A stretch of DNA of 7,206 nucleotides. Origin: Chloroflexota bacterium (GTDB taxonomy: Bacteria > Chloroflexota > Limnocylindria > QHBO01). The stretch is from the NCBI GenBank assembly GCA_013697395.1, contig JACCWY010000381.1, forward strand, positions 1 through 7,206. The letters are read 5' to 3'. The notes under the pieces were generated by a model, which had not been told where the DNA came from, searched no databases, and saw nothing but the letters and a program-made list of their open reading frames with translations. The position numbers were made by a program, and so were the translations under genes. Of this stretch, positions 1 through 6,512 are shown piece by piece; the stretch's first letter is position 1; each line of letters starts with the position of its first letter.

Positions 1-181
1 CCTTCGCCGTCAGGGCGCGACCGGTCATCGGCGCAACGTAACCGAGCCGTCTTGCCTCCAGTGCGAGCGAGTGGTCGGTGTACTCGCCGGTCGCGTACAG
101 CTCGAAGAGGTGGACGGCCTTCTCGATGTGCAGCGGGTCGGGCTCGAGCGTCGGCTCATTGGCGAGGTGATTGAAAGGGCC
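1..181 (-). pseudogene. Serine recombinase remnant (recombinase domain, broken, runs off left edge)
   Basis: A 60-codon open frame runs leftwards off the window. It contains EPDPLHIEKAVHLFELYATG, then EYTD, then LGY and TGR. This is the pattern that opens the Recombinase domain of large serine recombinases (PDP, F-E-L-Y-A-x-G, G-Y, x-G-R). The domain normally begins with PFGY; here it reads PFNH at residues 2-5 of the visible frame. A TGA stop (182-184) lies immediately upstream in the same frame. None of the three upstream minus-strand frames shows the N-terminal catalytic domain with its nucleophilic serine. The gene is therefore either a 5'-truncated relic of a phage integrase or transposon recombinase, or a recombined end of one. 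The remainder would lie left of the window. I recognised the family by motif only; the broken state is inferred from the stop and the missing catalytic domain. Confidence 0.62.
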
Positions 182-275
182 TCACCGCTCGTCGGCTCGA
201 TCGGGGACGACTCGGACCGGCACTCCGCGACATGGTCCAACGGGAGTCAGCGTCGGCCGGTACGCGGTGGCCAGT

Positions 276-304
276 CTGCCCTACGCCGCCGGTGCGTGGG
301 GCAG
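276..304 (-). terminator. Possible operon-end hairpin
   Basis: Bases 276-286 pair with 294-304 around a 7-base loop, giving an 11-bp stem with one imperfect pair (282/298). That pair is a U-G wobble in a plus-strand transcript and a C-A mismatch in a minus-strand one. It lies about 60 bases past the stop of the last operon gene, which suits a terminator. No T-run follows on either strand, so a classical Rho-independent terminator is not shown. The rest of the gene-free stretch 182-365 holds nothing else I can identify. Confidence 0.3.
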
Positions 305-365
305 TGAGAAACGGCGGCGGACAGCCGCGCACCATGGCGGCGTGGCGTCATCCGCAAATCTAAGG

Positions 366-1763
366 TCAGGAATCCGGGGCCAAGACTTTGCCGGGGTTGA
401 GGATGCCCAGTGGGTCAAGAGCCTGCTTGATGGCACGCGATGCCTGGAGTCCGACGCTTCCGAGTTCCTCGCCGAGGAGGTGGCGCTTCAGCAGGCCGAT
501 GCCATGCTCCCCGGTCAACGTCCCGCCGAGATCAAGCGTGGTGCGTAGCAACTCCTCGGCGGCCAGCGCTGCGCGGCTACGAGCGTCGGGGTCACCGCGC
601 GGCATGACGAACGTCGGGTGGAGGTTGCCGTCCCCGACGTGACCGAAGGTTCCGATGGTCATTGCATGGCGCTCGGCAATCTCTTCGACCGCGGCGACGA
701 GGTCGACCACGCGACCGCGCGGCACGGCGACGTCTTCGAGAAGCGTCATGCCGAGGCGTTCCAGTGCCGGCAGTGCAGCTCTCCTCGCGGCCATCAGCCC
801 TTCGCTCTCGAACTCATCGGTGGCGCGCAGGATGTCCACAGCACCGGCCTCGCGGCACGCGACCGCGACAAGGTCGAGCTCGCTTCTGCCATAGTCGGGC
901 GTGTCGCTGCGGGCAATGAGGATGGCGGCGGCATTCGTGTCCAGGCCGAGGTGCTGCCAATCCTCGATTGCGCGGATCGTGGTCCGATCGATCAGCTCCA
1001 AGACGCTCGGCGCCGCACCAGCAGCCGTGATGCGTGCTGTAGCCTGCGCGGCGTATGGGAGCGAGCGGAACGAGGCCAGCAGCGTGCCGGGCGGAGGCGG
1101 AGCCGTGCGCAGCCGCAGCGTCGCCTCGGTGATCACGCCCAGAGTCCCCTCGGAGCCCACGAAGAGGGCCGTGAGGTCGTAGCCGGCAACGCCCTTCACC
1201 GAACGGTGACCCGTACGCAACACGGCTCCGTCGGCGAGGACAATCTCGAGCCCGAGGGTTGCCTCGCGCGTCACTCCATACTTCACGCAGCGCAGGCCGC
1301 CGGCGTTGGTGGCGAGGTTTCCACCGATCGAGCTGATCTCGAAGCTCGACGGATCGGGAGGGTAGAAGAGACCGGCTCGCGCCACAGCCCCGGCCAGGGT
1401 CGCGTTGATGACACCCGGCTGCACCACGGCCACAAGATCCTCGCGATCGATCTCGATGATCCGGTCCATACGCATCAGTGACAGGATCAGGCACCCATCC
1501 ACGGCGGTGGCGCCTCCGGCCAGCCCGGTTCCGGCGCCGCGCGGTACGACCGGTACGCGGTGCTCAGAGGCGCAGCGCTGCAAAGCGGCCACCTCCTCGG
1601 TCGATACCGGGAATGCGGCCGCCAGTGCGCTCCCGGGTTCAAGCATCTCGGTCTGGTCGCGGCTCAACGCGGCGAGCGTCGGCGCGGCCGTCACCACGCG
1701 CTCCTGCGGTAGCAGCCGCCGCAGGTCGCCGAGGAACCTCCGGTCCGGTAATTGGCGTGTCAT
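366..1763 (-). CDS. GlcD-type FAD-linked oxidase / 2-hydroxyacid dehydrogenase
   Basis: This is a 465-residue flavoprotein of the GlcD / D-lactate dehydrogenase family, which oxidises 2-hydroxy acids (glycolate, D-lactate, D-2-hydroxyglutarate or sugar acids) to 2-oxo acids. The FAD-binding domain spans about residues 45-215: PRGAGTGLAGGA (74-85), PPDPSS (135-140), SIGGNLATNAGG (145-156), KYG (161-163) and VGSEGTLGVIT (202-212). The FAD-oxidase C-terminal domain follows with EDVAVPRGRV (343-352), the metal-binding signature GHVGDGNLHP (374-383), TGEHGIGLLKR (417-427) and the usual ILNPGKVL near the end (454-461). The length is normal for the family and no signal peptide is seen, so it is probably cytoplasmic or loosely membrane-associated. 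It is the last gene of the operon, 8 bases after the dehydrogenase gene. No GlcE or GlcF partner is present, so a glycolate oxidase complex is not supported. The family call is firm; the substrate is unknown. Confidence 0.92.
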   Translation of the reverse strand: MTRQLPDRRFLGDLRRLLPQERVVTAAPTLAALSRDQTEMLEPGSALAAAFPVSTEEVAALQRCASEHRVPVVPRGAGTGLAGGATAVDGCLILSLMRMDRIIEIDREDLVAVVQPGVINATLAGAVARAGLFYPPDPSSFEISSIGGNLATNAGGLRCVKYGVTREATLGLEIVLADGAVLRTGHRSVKGVAGYDLTALFVGSEGTLGVITEATLRLRTAPPPPGTLLASFRSLPYAAQATARITAAGAAPSVLELIDRTTIRAIEDWQHLGLDTNAAAILIARSDTPDYGRSELDLVAVACREAGAVDILRATDEFESEGLMAARRAALPALERLGMTLLEDVAVPRGRVVDLVAAVEEIAERHAMTIGTFGHVGDGNLHPTFVMPRGDPDARSRAALAAEELLRTTLDLGGTLTGEHGIGLLKRHLLGEELGSVGLQASRAIKQALDPLGILNPGKVLAPDS

Positions 1764-1767
1764 GACG

Positions 1768-1773
1768 TCCTTC
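1768..1773 (-). promoter_or_regulatory. Ribosome binding site of the FAD oxidase gene
   Basis: GAAGGA lies 4 bases before the ATG at 1763 and overlaps the TGA stop of the preceding dehydrogenase gene (1772-1774). It supports this start and points to translational coupling. Confidence 0.6.
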
Positions 1774-2539
1774 AGAGCAGGCTGCCGCCGTTGACGTTGA
1801 GGACGTGACCAGTGATGAAAGAGGAGCCGTCCGAAACGAGGAAGAGGACGGCATGCGCTATGTCGGCCGGTGTGCCGAGCCGGCCGACAAGCGTCCGGTC
1901 CGCGACAGCGGCGCGATCGATCGGTCGACCAGCCGCCAAGGCCTCGGTATCGATCGGGCCCGGCGAGACGGCGTTGACGCGGATGCCGTGCGGTGACAGC
2001 TCGCGCGCCAGCGACTTGGTCATCGCAATCACGGCGCCTTTCGCCGCGGCATAGTGGGCGGCGGGCGAGATGGATCCGTACTGCCCTGCCGTCGATGCGA
2101 AGTTCACGATACTTCCGTTCCCGCGCTCGAGCATGTGGGGTGCCACCGCCCGGCAGCAGTTGAAGGCCGTGCGGAAGTTGGCGTCGAGCATGAGCTCCAC
2201 GTCCGCGGCTGAGACCTCAAGCAGCGGACGAATGTGCCAGGCTCCGGCGACGTTCACCAAGGCATCAACCGGACCAAGTTCGCGCAGGGTATCCGAGAAC
2301 CAGTCGGCGGCCGCGTCGGCGTTCGCGAGGTCCGCTGCGTGTGTGACCAGCCGCGCCGAGGCAGCGCTTTCAGCCAATTCGCTGAGTGGTGCGCGGGGCA
2401 GGTCGCTGGCGCTCACCCGCGCTCCGGCGCGGAGCAAGACAGTGACGACCTCGCGCCCAATACCGCCCGCAGCGCCGGTCACCATCACGACCCGATTGGT
2501 GATCGCAAATGGATCGGTGGTTTGGACATGTTCGCTCAT
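1772..2539 (-). CDS. Short-chain dehydrogenase/reductase (SDR), classical type
   Basis: This is a 255-residue NAD(P)-dependent alcohol/ketone oxidoreductase with a complete classical SDR motif set: cofactor loop TGAAGGIG (21-28), NVAG (96-99, usually NNAG or NAAG), Asn121, catalytic Ser149, Tyr163 and Lys167 in YAAAK, and the PGPIDT stretch (193-198). Asp46 at the end of the second beta strand favours NAD(H) over NADP(H), as known for this family. The C-terminal GHVLNVNGG is typical. The ATG at 2539 was chosen because it overlaps the upstream stop (ATGA) and has a GGAGG five bases before it. A longer in-frame version back to 2689 would add 50 arginine-rich residues inside the transketolase gene and is not credible. 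In this operon it probably oxidises a hydroxyl of the imported sugar or polyol, or reduces a transketolase product. The substrate cannot be read from the sequence. Confidence 0.92.
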   Translation of the reverse strand: MSEHVQTTDPFAITNRVVMVTGAAGGIGREVVTVLLRAGARVSASDLPRAPLSELAESAASARLVTHAADLANADAAADWFSDTLRELGPVDALVNVAGAWHIRPLLEVSAADVELMLDANFRTAFNCCRAVAPHMLERGNGSIVNFASTAGQYGSISPAAHYAAAKGAVIAMTKSLARELSPHGIRVNAVSPGPIDTEALAAGRPIDRAAVADRTLVGRLGTPADIAHAVLFLVSDGSSFITGHVLNVNGGSLL

Positions 2540-3543
2540 CGACGCCTCCGCGATTGTTTTCGTTCGACGGCACGTTCCGCAGCTGCGACCACCGCCTCTA
2601 TCGTCAGCCCATGCCGTTGGGCGAGGTAGGGGAGAGACCCGCACTCCCCAAACTCGTCCTGGATGCCGACGCGTTCGAGGGCTGCCCAAACGTCGCGCGT
2701 CGTGAGCGTCTCTGCAATAGCGGCGCCGAGACCACCGATAATGCTGTGGTTCTCGGCGGCGACGAGCGCGCCGGTTTCCGTCGCGAGCCGCAGCACCGAC
2801 TCGTGGTCGAACGGCTTGATGCTCGGCGAGCTCAAGACCGCCGCCGAAATCCCGCGCTCGGCGAGCCGTCTTGCAGCCTCGATCGCACGCTCAACCATGA
2901 TTCCGCAGGCCACGATCCCGACATCGCTGCCGTCGCTCACCAGCGTCGCCCGGCCGATCTCGAATCGGGTGCGGGCAGGGTCGAGGACGAGCGGTACGTC
3001 GGCGCGCTGCAGGCGCATGTACACAGGCCCGCGGTGGTCGATCGCCGCCCGCGTCGCCTGCTCCAGTTCGACCGCATCGGCAGGGTCGAGCACCACCATG
3101 TTCGGCATGGCGCGCATCATGGCGAGGTCGTCTATTCCCTGATGCGTGCCTCCGTAGCCGGTGGTCAAGCCCGGCAGGCCGGCGACGATCTTAACGTTCG
3201 CCCGGGTCAGAGCGCAGTCGATGGCGATGAAGTCATACGCGCGGCGCGTGGCGAAGACCGCGTACGTCGTCGCCACCGGCAGATACCCGGCGCGAGCCAG
3301 CCCCCCCGCCACTCCGATCAGGTTCTGCTCGGCCATCCCGACGTTGAAGAAGCGATGGGGGAACTCCTCCTTGAAGGGCAGCATGTCGGTGTACTTCGCC
3401 AGATCTGCCGAGAGGCCGATGATGTCGTCGCGCTGCCGCGCGGCCTCGACCAGCGTCGTCCCGAAGGGCGCATTGACGGTGGGCCGGGTGGCAGCTGGTG
3501 TCTCACCCATGGCCAGCGTCTGATGTGATTGCTGATCGGTCAT
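2536..3543 (-). CDS. Transketolase, C-terminal subunit (divergent substrate site)
   Basis: This 335-residue protein is the second half of a split thiamine-diphosphate transketolase: a pyrimidine-binding domain (about 22-190) followed by a transketolase C-terminal domain (about 195-325). The catalytic glutamate is present in FNVGMAEQN (Glu72), and the pyrimidine pocket is seen in TYAVFATRRAYDFI (93-106). The channel His of THQ is His134. ENHSIIGGLG (265-274) is the typical C-domain motif. Compared with yeast transketolase from memory, Arg359 is Asn24, Ser386 is Tyr51, His469 is Gly122 and Asp477 is Tyr130; only Arg528 remains, as Arg180. The first three and Arg528 hold the sugar phosphate, and Asp477 reads the acceptor hydroxyl, so the usual phospho-sugar specificity is doubtful. 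The ATG at 3543 overlaps the stop of the N-terminal subunit gene (ATGA), consistent with equal synthesis of two partner subunits. An ATG at residue 12 is possible, but the ribosome site favours the first. Confidence 0.93.
   Translation of the reverse strand: MTDQQSHQTLAMGETPAATRPTVNAPFGTTLVEAARQRDDIIGLSADLAKYTDMLPFKEEFPHRFFNVGMAEQNLIGVAGGLARAGYLPVATTYAVFATRRAYDFIAIDCALTRANVKIVAGLPGLTTGYGGTHQGIDDLAMMRAMPNMVVLDPADAVELEQATRAAIDHRGPVYMRLQRADVPLVLDPARTRFEIGRATLVSDGSDVGIVACGIMVERAIEAARRLAERGISAAVLSSPSIKPFDHESVLRLATETGALVAAENHSIIGGLGAAIAETLTTRDVWAALERVGIQDEFGECGSLPYLAQRHGLTIEAVVAAAERAVERKQSRRRR
2545..2549 (-). promoter_or_regulatory. Ribosome binding site of the SDR gene
   Basis: A perfect GGAGG lies 5 bases before the ATG at 2539, inside the end of the transketolase C-subunit gene. 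It decides between this start and a much longer open frame. Confidence 0.75.
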
Positions 3544-4379
3544 GCCAACCTCTCCAGCTGGCGGCTGGCCTCATCCCATTCGTCGGCCTCGACCCGGACA
3601 AAATGGGCGCGCTCACGTTCCATGATGAGCGGCACGCCGTACCCCAGCCGGGTGTGGCACACAATCACCCGCGGCTTCCGTCCTCGGCGTCGTGTCGTGG
3701 CGAGGGCGGGCACCAGCTCCGAGAGGTCGTTGCCGTTGACCTCCACGGCCTGCCAGCCGAAGGCTCGCCACTTATCCGCCACGGGCTCGACCTCGAGGAC
3801 ATCCTCGAGCGGTCCGTCGGCTTGGGTGCGGTTGACGTCTACAATGGCTACGAGCCGATCTAGGCGCTGGTGGGCCGCGAACATGGCCGCCTCCCAGGTG
3901 GCGCCCTCCTGAAGCTCACCGTCTGATAGGAAGTTGAAGACGCGGTGTGTCGCGCCGGTGAGCCGGGCGCCGAGCGCCATGCCGGCCGCGAGGCTCAAGC
4001 CGTGTCCCAGCGACCCGCCGGTGATCTCCACACCGGGCGTTGTCTCTAGCGAGGACATTTCCAGGCGGCTTCCGTCGGCACCGTAAGTATCAAGTTCCGC
4101 TTCGTTAAGCACACCGGCCTCGGCCAACGCGGCGAACAGGACGATAGAGTAGTGGCCTGTCGAGAGCAGGAAGCGATCACGCTCCGGCCAATCGGGTTGG
4201 GCTGGGTCGTGCCGCATCTCCCCGAAGTAGAGCGCTGCCAGGATGTCAGCGGCGTCCAGTCCCTGGCCAACGTAGCCCTGTCCGCGGCCGGCGGCCATGC
4301 GAAGGACGTGGCGACGGATGTTCTTGGCATGCCGGGCGAGTTGGTCGAGGGCGGGCCGCTCAAGCCGCGGTTTCGTCAC
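3540..4379 (-). CDS. Transketolase, N-terminal subunit (ThDP-binding; GTG start)
   Basis: This 279-residue protein is the diphosphate-binding half of a split transketolase, close to the usual size. It moves two-carbon ketol units with ThDP and a divalent metal. The cofactor motif is LSDGELQEG (151-159) through DVN (181-183), with metal ligands Asp153 and Asn183; the first Gly of the usual GDG is Ser152. STGHYS (73-78) carries channel His76, GGSLGHG (121-127) is the diphosphate loop, and His259 matches the C-terminal channel His. The N-terminal motif that normally reads SGHPG is QGYVG, placing Tyr36 where yeast has His30. Met108 stands where yeast has His103. The start is GTG, one base after the stop of the upstream oxidoreductase gene, with AAGGAA before it. 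A longer open frame back to 4577 has no family similarity in its extra 66 residues and runs inside the upstream gene. It pairs with the adjacent C-terminal subunit. Confidence 0.92.
   Translation of the reverse strand: MTKPRLERPALDQLARHAKNIRRHVLRMAAGRGQGYVGQGLDAADILAALYFGEMRHDPAQPDWPERDRFLLSTGHYSIVLFAALAEAGVLNEAELDTYGADGSRLEMSSLETTPGVEITGGSLGHGLSLAAGMALGARLTGATHRVFNFLSDGELQEGATWEAAMFAAHQRLDRLVAIVDVNRTQADGPLEDVLEVEPVADKWRAFGWQAVEVNGNDLSELVPALATTRRRGRKPRVIVCHTRLGYGVPLIMERERAHFVRVEADEWDEASRQLERLA
3549..3555 (-). promoter_or_regulatory. Ribosome binding site of the transketolase C-subunit gene
   Basis: GGAGAGG lies 5 bases before the ATG at 3543 and supports that start over the internal ATG at codon 12. 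Confidence 0.6.
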
Positions 4380-4380
4380 T

Positions 4381-5520
4381 CTATGCTTTCCTTTCCGTGC
4401 GATCGCGCAGCTCTGCGTCGGCGGCGGCTGCGTCAAGTGGCAGATCGACCGCTGCTGCGCGCAATGCACTGAGCTGTGTCGCGACGACGAGCTCGTAGGC
4501 GCGGTAGCCGTCGTCGGGTCGAGTCCGTCGCAGCTCTTGCCCGCGCACGGCATCGAGGAAGTCCTCGAGCAGCCCAACGAAACCGCCCCACTCCTCTGCG
4601 GACAGCAGCGTGTGGGGAACGACCTGCTCCCAACGCTCAGCCGGCGCGTCGTCTCCCGGATAAAGCGTTACCGCCCGCTGGTCGTCGACCGCCAACCAAG
4701 CACCTTCGCCGAAGAGCTCCATCCGTTCCCATGGGTGGAAGCTGGTGGCCGTGGAGCTGGTCACAAGCGATCCCACGGCCCCTGAGCCAAACGTCAGGGT
4801 GAGCGCCACATTCTCGAACCGGTACCGGTCGTTCCGTCTGGAAGGCGCCGCCACAGCCGCGACCGCGGCGACATCTCCGGCCAAGTAGCGGACGAGGTCG
4901 AACAGATGCACCGTCCCGACCTCGAGGAGATCGACGTAGTCGTAGCCGAGGGTGAACTTTCCGCTGAGGAGCGCCGGCCGGCCAATGCGCCCCTGATCAA
5001 CGAGCCAGCGCGCTTGGGCGTAGGGTGGCGAGTAGCGCTTATTACAGACGGTGATGCAGAGCCTCTGCGCCGCATGCGCTGCATCGAGCATGCGCCGCGC
5101 GTCGGTGAGCCGGCGCGCGATCGGCTTTTCGACGAGCACGTGGGCGCCGGCCTCGAGTGATGCAATTACATGTTCCGCATGCAGCCCGTCGGGGGTGCTG
5201 ACGATCACAGCGTCGGGACGGGCCTCGTCGAGCATGCGCCGCGCATCGGCGAACACCGGCACCGACCACCCTCGACGCAGCCTATCGGCCTGTTGCGCAT
5301 CCGCAGTGACCAGGCCCACCAACTCGACCGGCTCCCAGCGTGAGCGCAGCCGGCCGATGGCCGGCAGGTACTTGGCCTGCGCGACGCCGCCGGCACCGAT
5401 GATGGCCAACCGCACGCTCGCTTTGGCCGCCCGATCCTCGTCATAGGCGAGCTGGTACACGTCGGCGCGCCGGAAGACCGCCTCCGCATCGAGCAGCTCG
5501 AGGAACGCTGGACGGCTCAT
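4381..5520 (-). CDS. Gfo/Idh/MocA-family sugar oxidoreductase with N-terminal extension
   Basis: This is a 379-residue NAD(P)-dependent dehydrogenase of the family that oxidises sugars and cyclitols (glucose-fructose oxidoreductase, inositol dehydrogenase). The Rossmann fold begins at VRLAIIGAGGVAQ (36-48), with the dinucleotide loop GAGGVA at 42-47. STPDGLHAEHV (108-118) and the catalytic EKP (131-133, Lys132) follow. GTVHLFDLVRYLAGD (202-216) supplies His205 and Asp208, matching the family's D/G-x-x-H-x-x-D active-site helix. The C-terminal substrate domain follows to about 350. Residues 1-35 precede the fold and are unusual; they contain YQLAYDEDR (22-30). The ATG at 5520 overlaps the permease stop (ATGA). 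Its Shine-Dalgarno is weak, so expression probably depends on coupling. A start nearer the fold (Val36 is GTG) cannot be excluded, but the extension looks like real protein. It probably oxidises the sugar brought in by the neighbouring transporter; which sugar is unknown. Confidence 0.9.
   Translation of the reverse strand: MSRPAFLELLDAEAVFRRADVYQLAYDEDRAAKASVRLAIIGAGGVAQAKYLPAIGRLRSRWEPVELVGLVTADAQQADRLRRGWSVPVFADARRMLDEARPDAVIVSTPDGLHAEHVIASLEAGAHVLVEKPIARRLTDARRMLDAAHAAQRLCITVCNKRYSPPYAQARWLVDQGRIGRPALLSGKFTLGYDYVDLLEVGTVHLFDLVRYLAGDVAAVAAVAAPSRRNDRYRFENVALTLTFGSGAVGSLVTSSTATSFHPWERMELFGEGAWLAVDDQRAVTLYPGDDAPAERWEQVVPHTLLSAEEWGGFVGLLEDFLDAVRGQELRRTRPDDGYRAYELVVATQLSALRAAAVDLPLDAAAADAELRDRTERKA
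4388..4393 (-). promoter_or_regulatory. Ribosome binding site deciding the GTG start of the transketolase N-subunit
   Basis: AAGGAA within a longer GGAAAGGAAAG tract sits about 8-9 bases before the GTG at 4379, inside the last codons of the upstream gene. It supports GTG initiation instead of the upstream ATG at 4577. Confidence 0.65.
5084..5249. repeat. Pair of 22-bp near-identical direct repeats inside the oxidoreductase gene
   Basis: Bases 5084-5105 and 5228-5249 match at 21 of 22 positions, 144 bases (48 codons) apart and in the same reading frame. They encode DARRMLDE (92-99) and DARRMLDA (140-147) of the protein, each in a helix after a Rossmann strand. Chance similarity of two helices or a small gene-conversion event could explain it; no mobile-element role is implied. 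Confidence 0.6.
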
Positions 5521-6512
5521 GCGCTGATCTCAGCGTCCACGATGAGGTCCCGGCGGGCGGTCCGAGCTGCGAGGCGTCCGCTAACTACCTCGAGTGACAG
5601 CGCGAAGAGGATGACCAAGCCCTTGTATAGGAGGAGGTAGGCGTCGCGAATGCCGACCGTCGCGAGACCGGTGTTGAGGACGGCGATAAAGAGGACGCCA
5701 ATCAGCGTCTGGCGCAGACTACCCTCGCCCCCGGTGAGTTTGGTGCCGCCGATGATGACCGCCGCGATGGCGTCGAGCTCGAGCCCGAAGCCGGCGTTCG
5801 GCTGTGCCGTCGCGAAGCGACCGATCTCCACAACGGCACCGATCCCAGCGCAGGACGCCGAGAGCACAAAGACATTGAGGCGCACCGCATTCACCCTGAT
5901 TCCAGCCTGCCGCGCACTACCCTCGCCACCCCCGACGGCGTACACATAGCGTCCGAACCGCGTCTTCGCGAGCACCAGGTGGCCGACGAGGTAAGTGAGG
6001 ACAACCACCACGAGCGGAACGCTGAGTGGATGCGGCAGGCGCGCATTGACGACCGTCGGTAGCCATCCGGCGACTGACACGGAAGTGCCCTCAGTGAGCG
6101 CCGTCGCAACGCCGCGTGCCCAGATGAATGCCGCCAGCGTCACGATCACCGAGTTCAGCCCGAGCAGTGCGACAAGTCCTCCGTTGATCGCACCCACAGC
6201 CATGGCGATCAGCAGTCCCAGGACGATCGCCGAGAGAATGTCGCCCGTAATCTGAGAGACGAGCGCCACGATCACGCCGAGCAGGGCCAGTATCGATCCC
6301 ACCGACAGGTCGATACTTCCGGAGATCAGCACGAATGTCATGCCGAGCGCAACGATCGCCAGCGCAGCGTTCTGATTGGCGATGTTCGCCGCGCTGGCCA
6401 GGCTGAGGAAGCCGGGGTTGACGATGCCGAAGACGGCGACCATCGCGATCAGCGTGATCCCCAGTCCGTAGCGATGCGTGAGCTCGAAGACCCGCCGCGA
6501 CGAGAGGTTCAT
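5517..6512 (-). CDS. RbsC-type sugar ABC transporter permease
   Basis: This is a 331-residue integral membrane protein of the branched-chain/ribose permease family (BPD_transp_2), the membrane part of an importer for monosaccharides or polyols. It has eight to ten hydrophobic segments, including about 16-34, 48-66, 70-88, 93-117, 120-138, 163-182, 213-230 and 266-284. Family hallmarks are GMTFVLISGSIDLSVGS (57-73), the cytoplasmic coupling loop YAVGGGEGSARQAGI (191-205), which contacts the ATPase, and ELDAIAAVIIGGTKLTGGEGS (245-265). The length is normal. The ATG at 6512 overlaps the stop of the first permease gene by ATGA and is preceded by a full GGAGGTGA. With the upstream permease it probably forms a heterodimer. 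The binding protein and ATPase are not in the window. Substrate specificity would come from the missing binding protein. Confidence 0.94.
   Translation of the reverse strand: MNLSSRRVFELTHRYGLGITLIAMVAVFGIVNPGFLSLASAANIANQNAALAIVALGMTFVLISGSIDLSVGSILALLGVIVALVSQITGDILSAIVLGLLIAMAVGAINGGLVALLGLNSVIVTLAAFIWARGVATALTEGTSVSVAGWLPTVVNARLPHPLSVPLVVVVLTYLVGHLVLAKTRFGRYVYAVGGGEGSARQAGIRVNAVRLNVFVLSASCAGIGAVVEIGRFATAQPNAGFGLELDAIAAVIIGGTKLTGGEGSLRQTLIGVLFIAVLNTGLATVGIRDAYLLLYKGLVILFALSLEVVSGRLAARTARRDLIVDAEISA

Noticed and set aside
324..341. Short hairpin (5-bp stem, 8-base loop) just past the FAD oxidase stop
   Set aside because: The stem is too short for G+C-rich DNA to be meaningful and no T-run follows.
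71..548. Plus-strand open frames at the left end (71-307 and 171-548)
   Set aside because: They show no domain or convincing start signal and lie opposite the recombinase relic and the end of the FAD oxidase gene.
618..1481. Plus-strand open frame (287 codons) opposite the FAD oxidase
   Set aside because: It is antisense to a complete, motif-rich flavoprotein and shows no family features of its own.
2540..2689. Longer ATG start for the SDR
   Set aside because: The extra 50 residues are Arg-rich and out of family. The ATG at 2539 has GGAGG and the ATGA overlap used elsewhere in the operon.
2509..3528. Long plus-strand open frame (339 codons) opposite the transketolase C-subunit
   Set aside because: It lies antisense to a gene with clear catalytic motifs. 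Its translation is rich in Arg, Gly and Asp without recognisable domains, as expected for a high-GC shadow frame.
4380..4577. Longer ATG start for the transketolase N-subunit
   Set aside because: The extra 66 residues are Ser/Thr/Cys-rich, run inside the upstream oxidoreductase gene and have no transketolase similarity. The GTG at 4379 has a good ribosome site.
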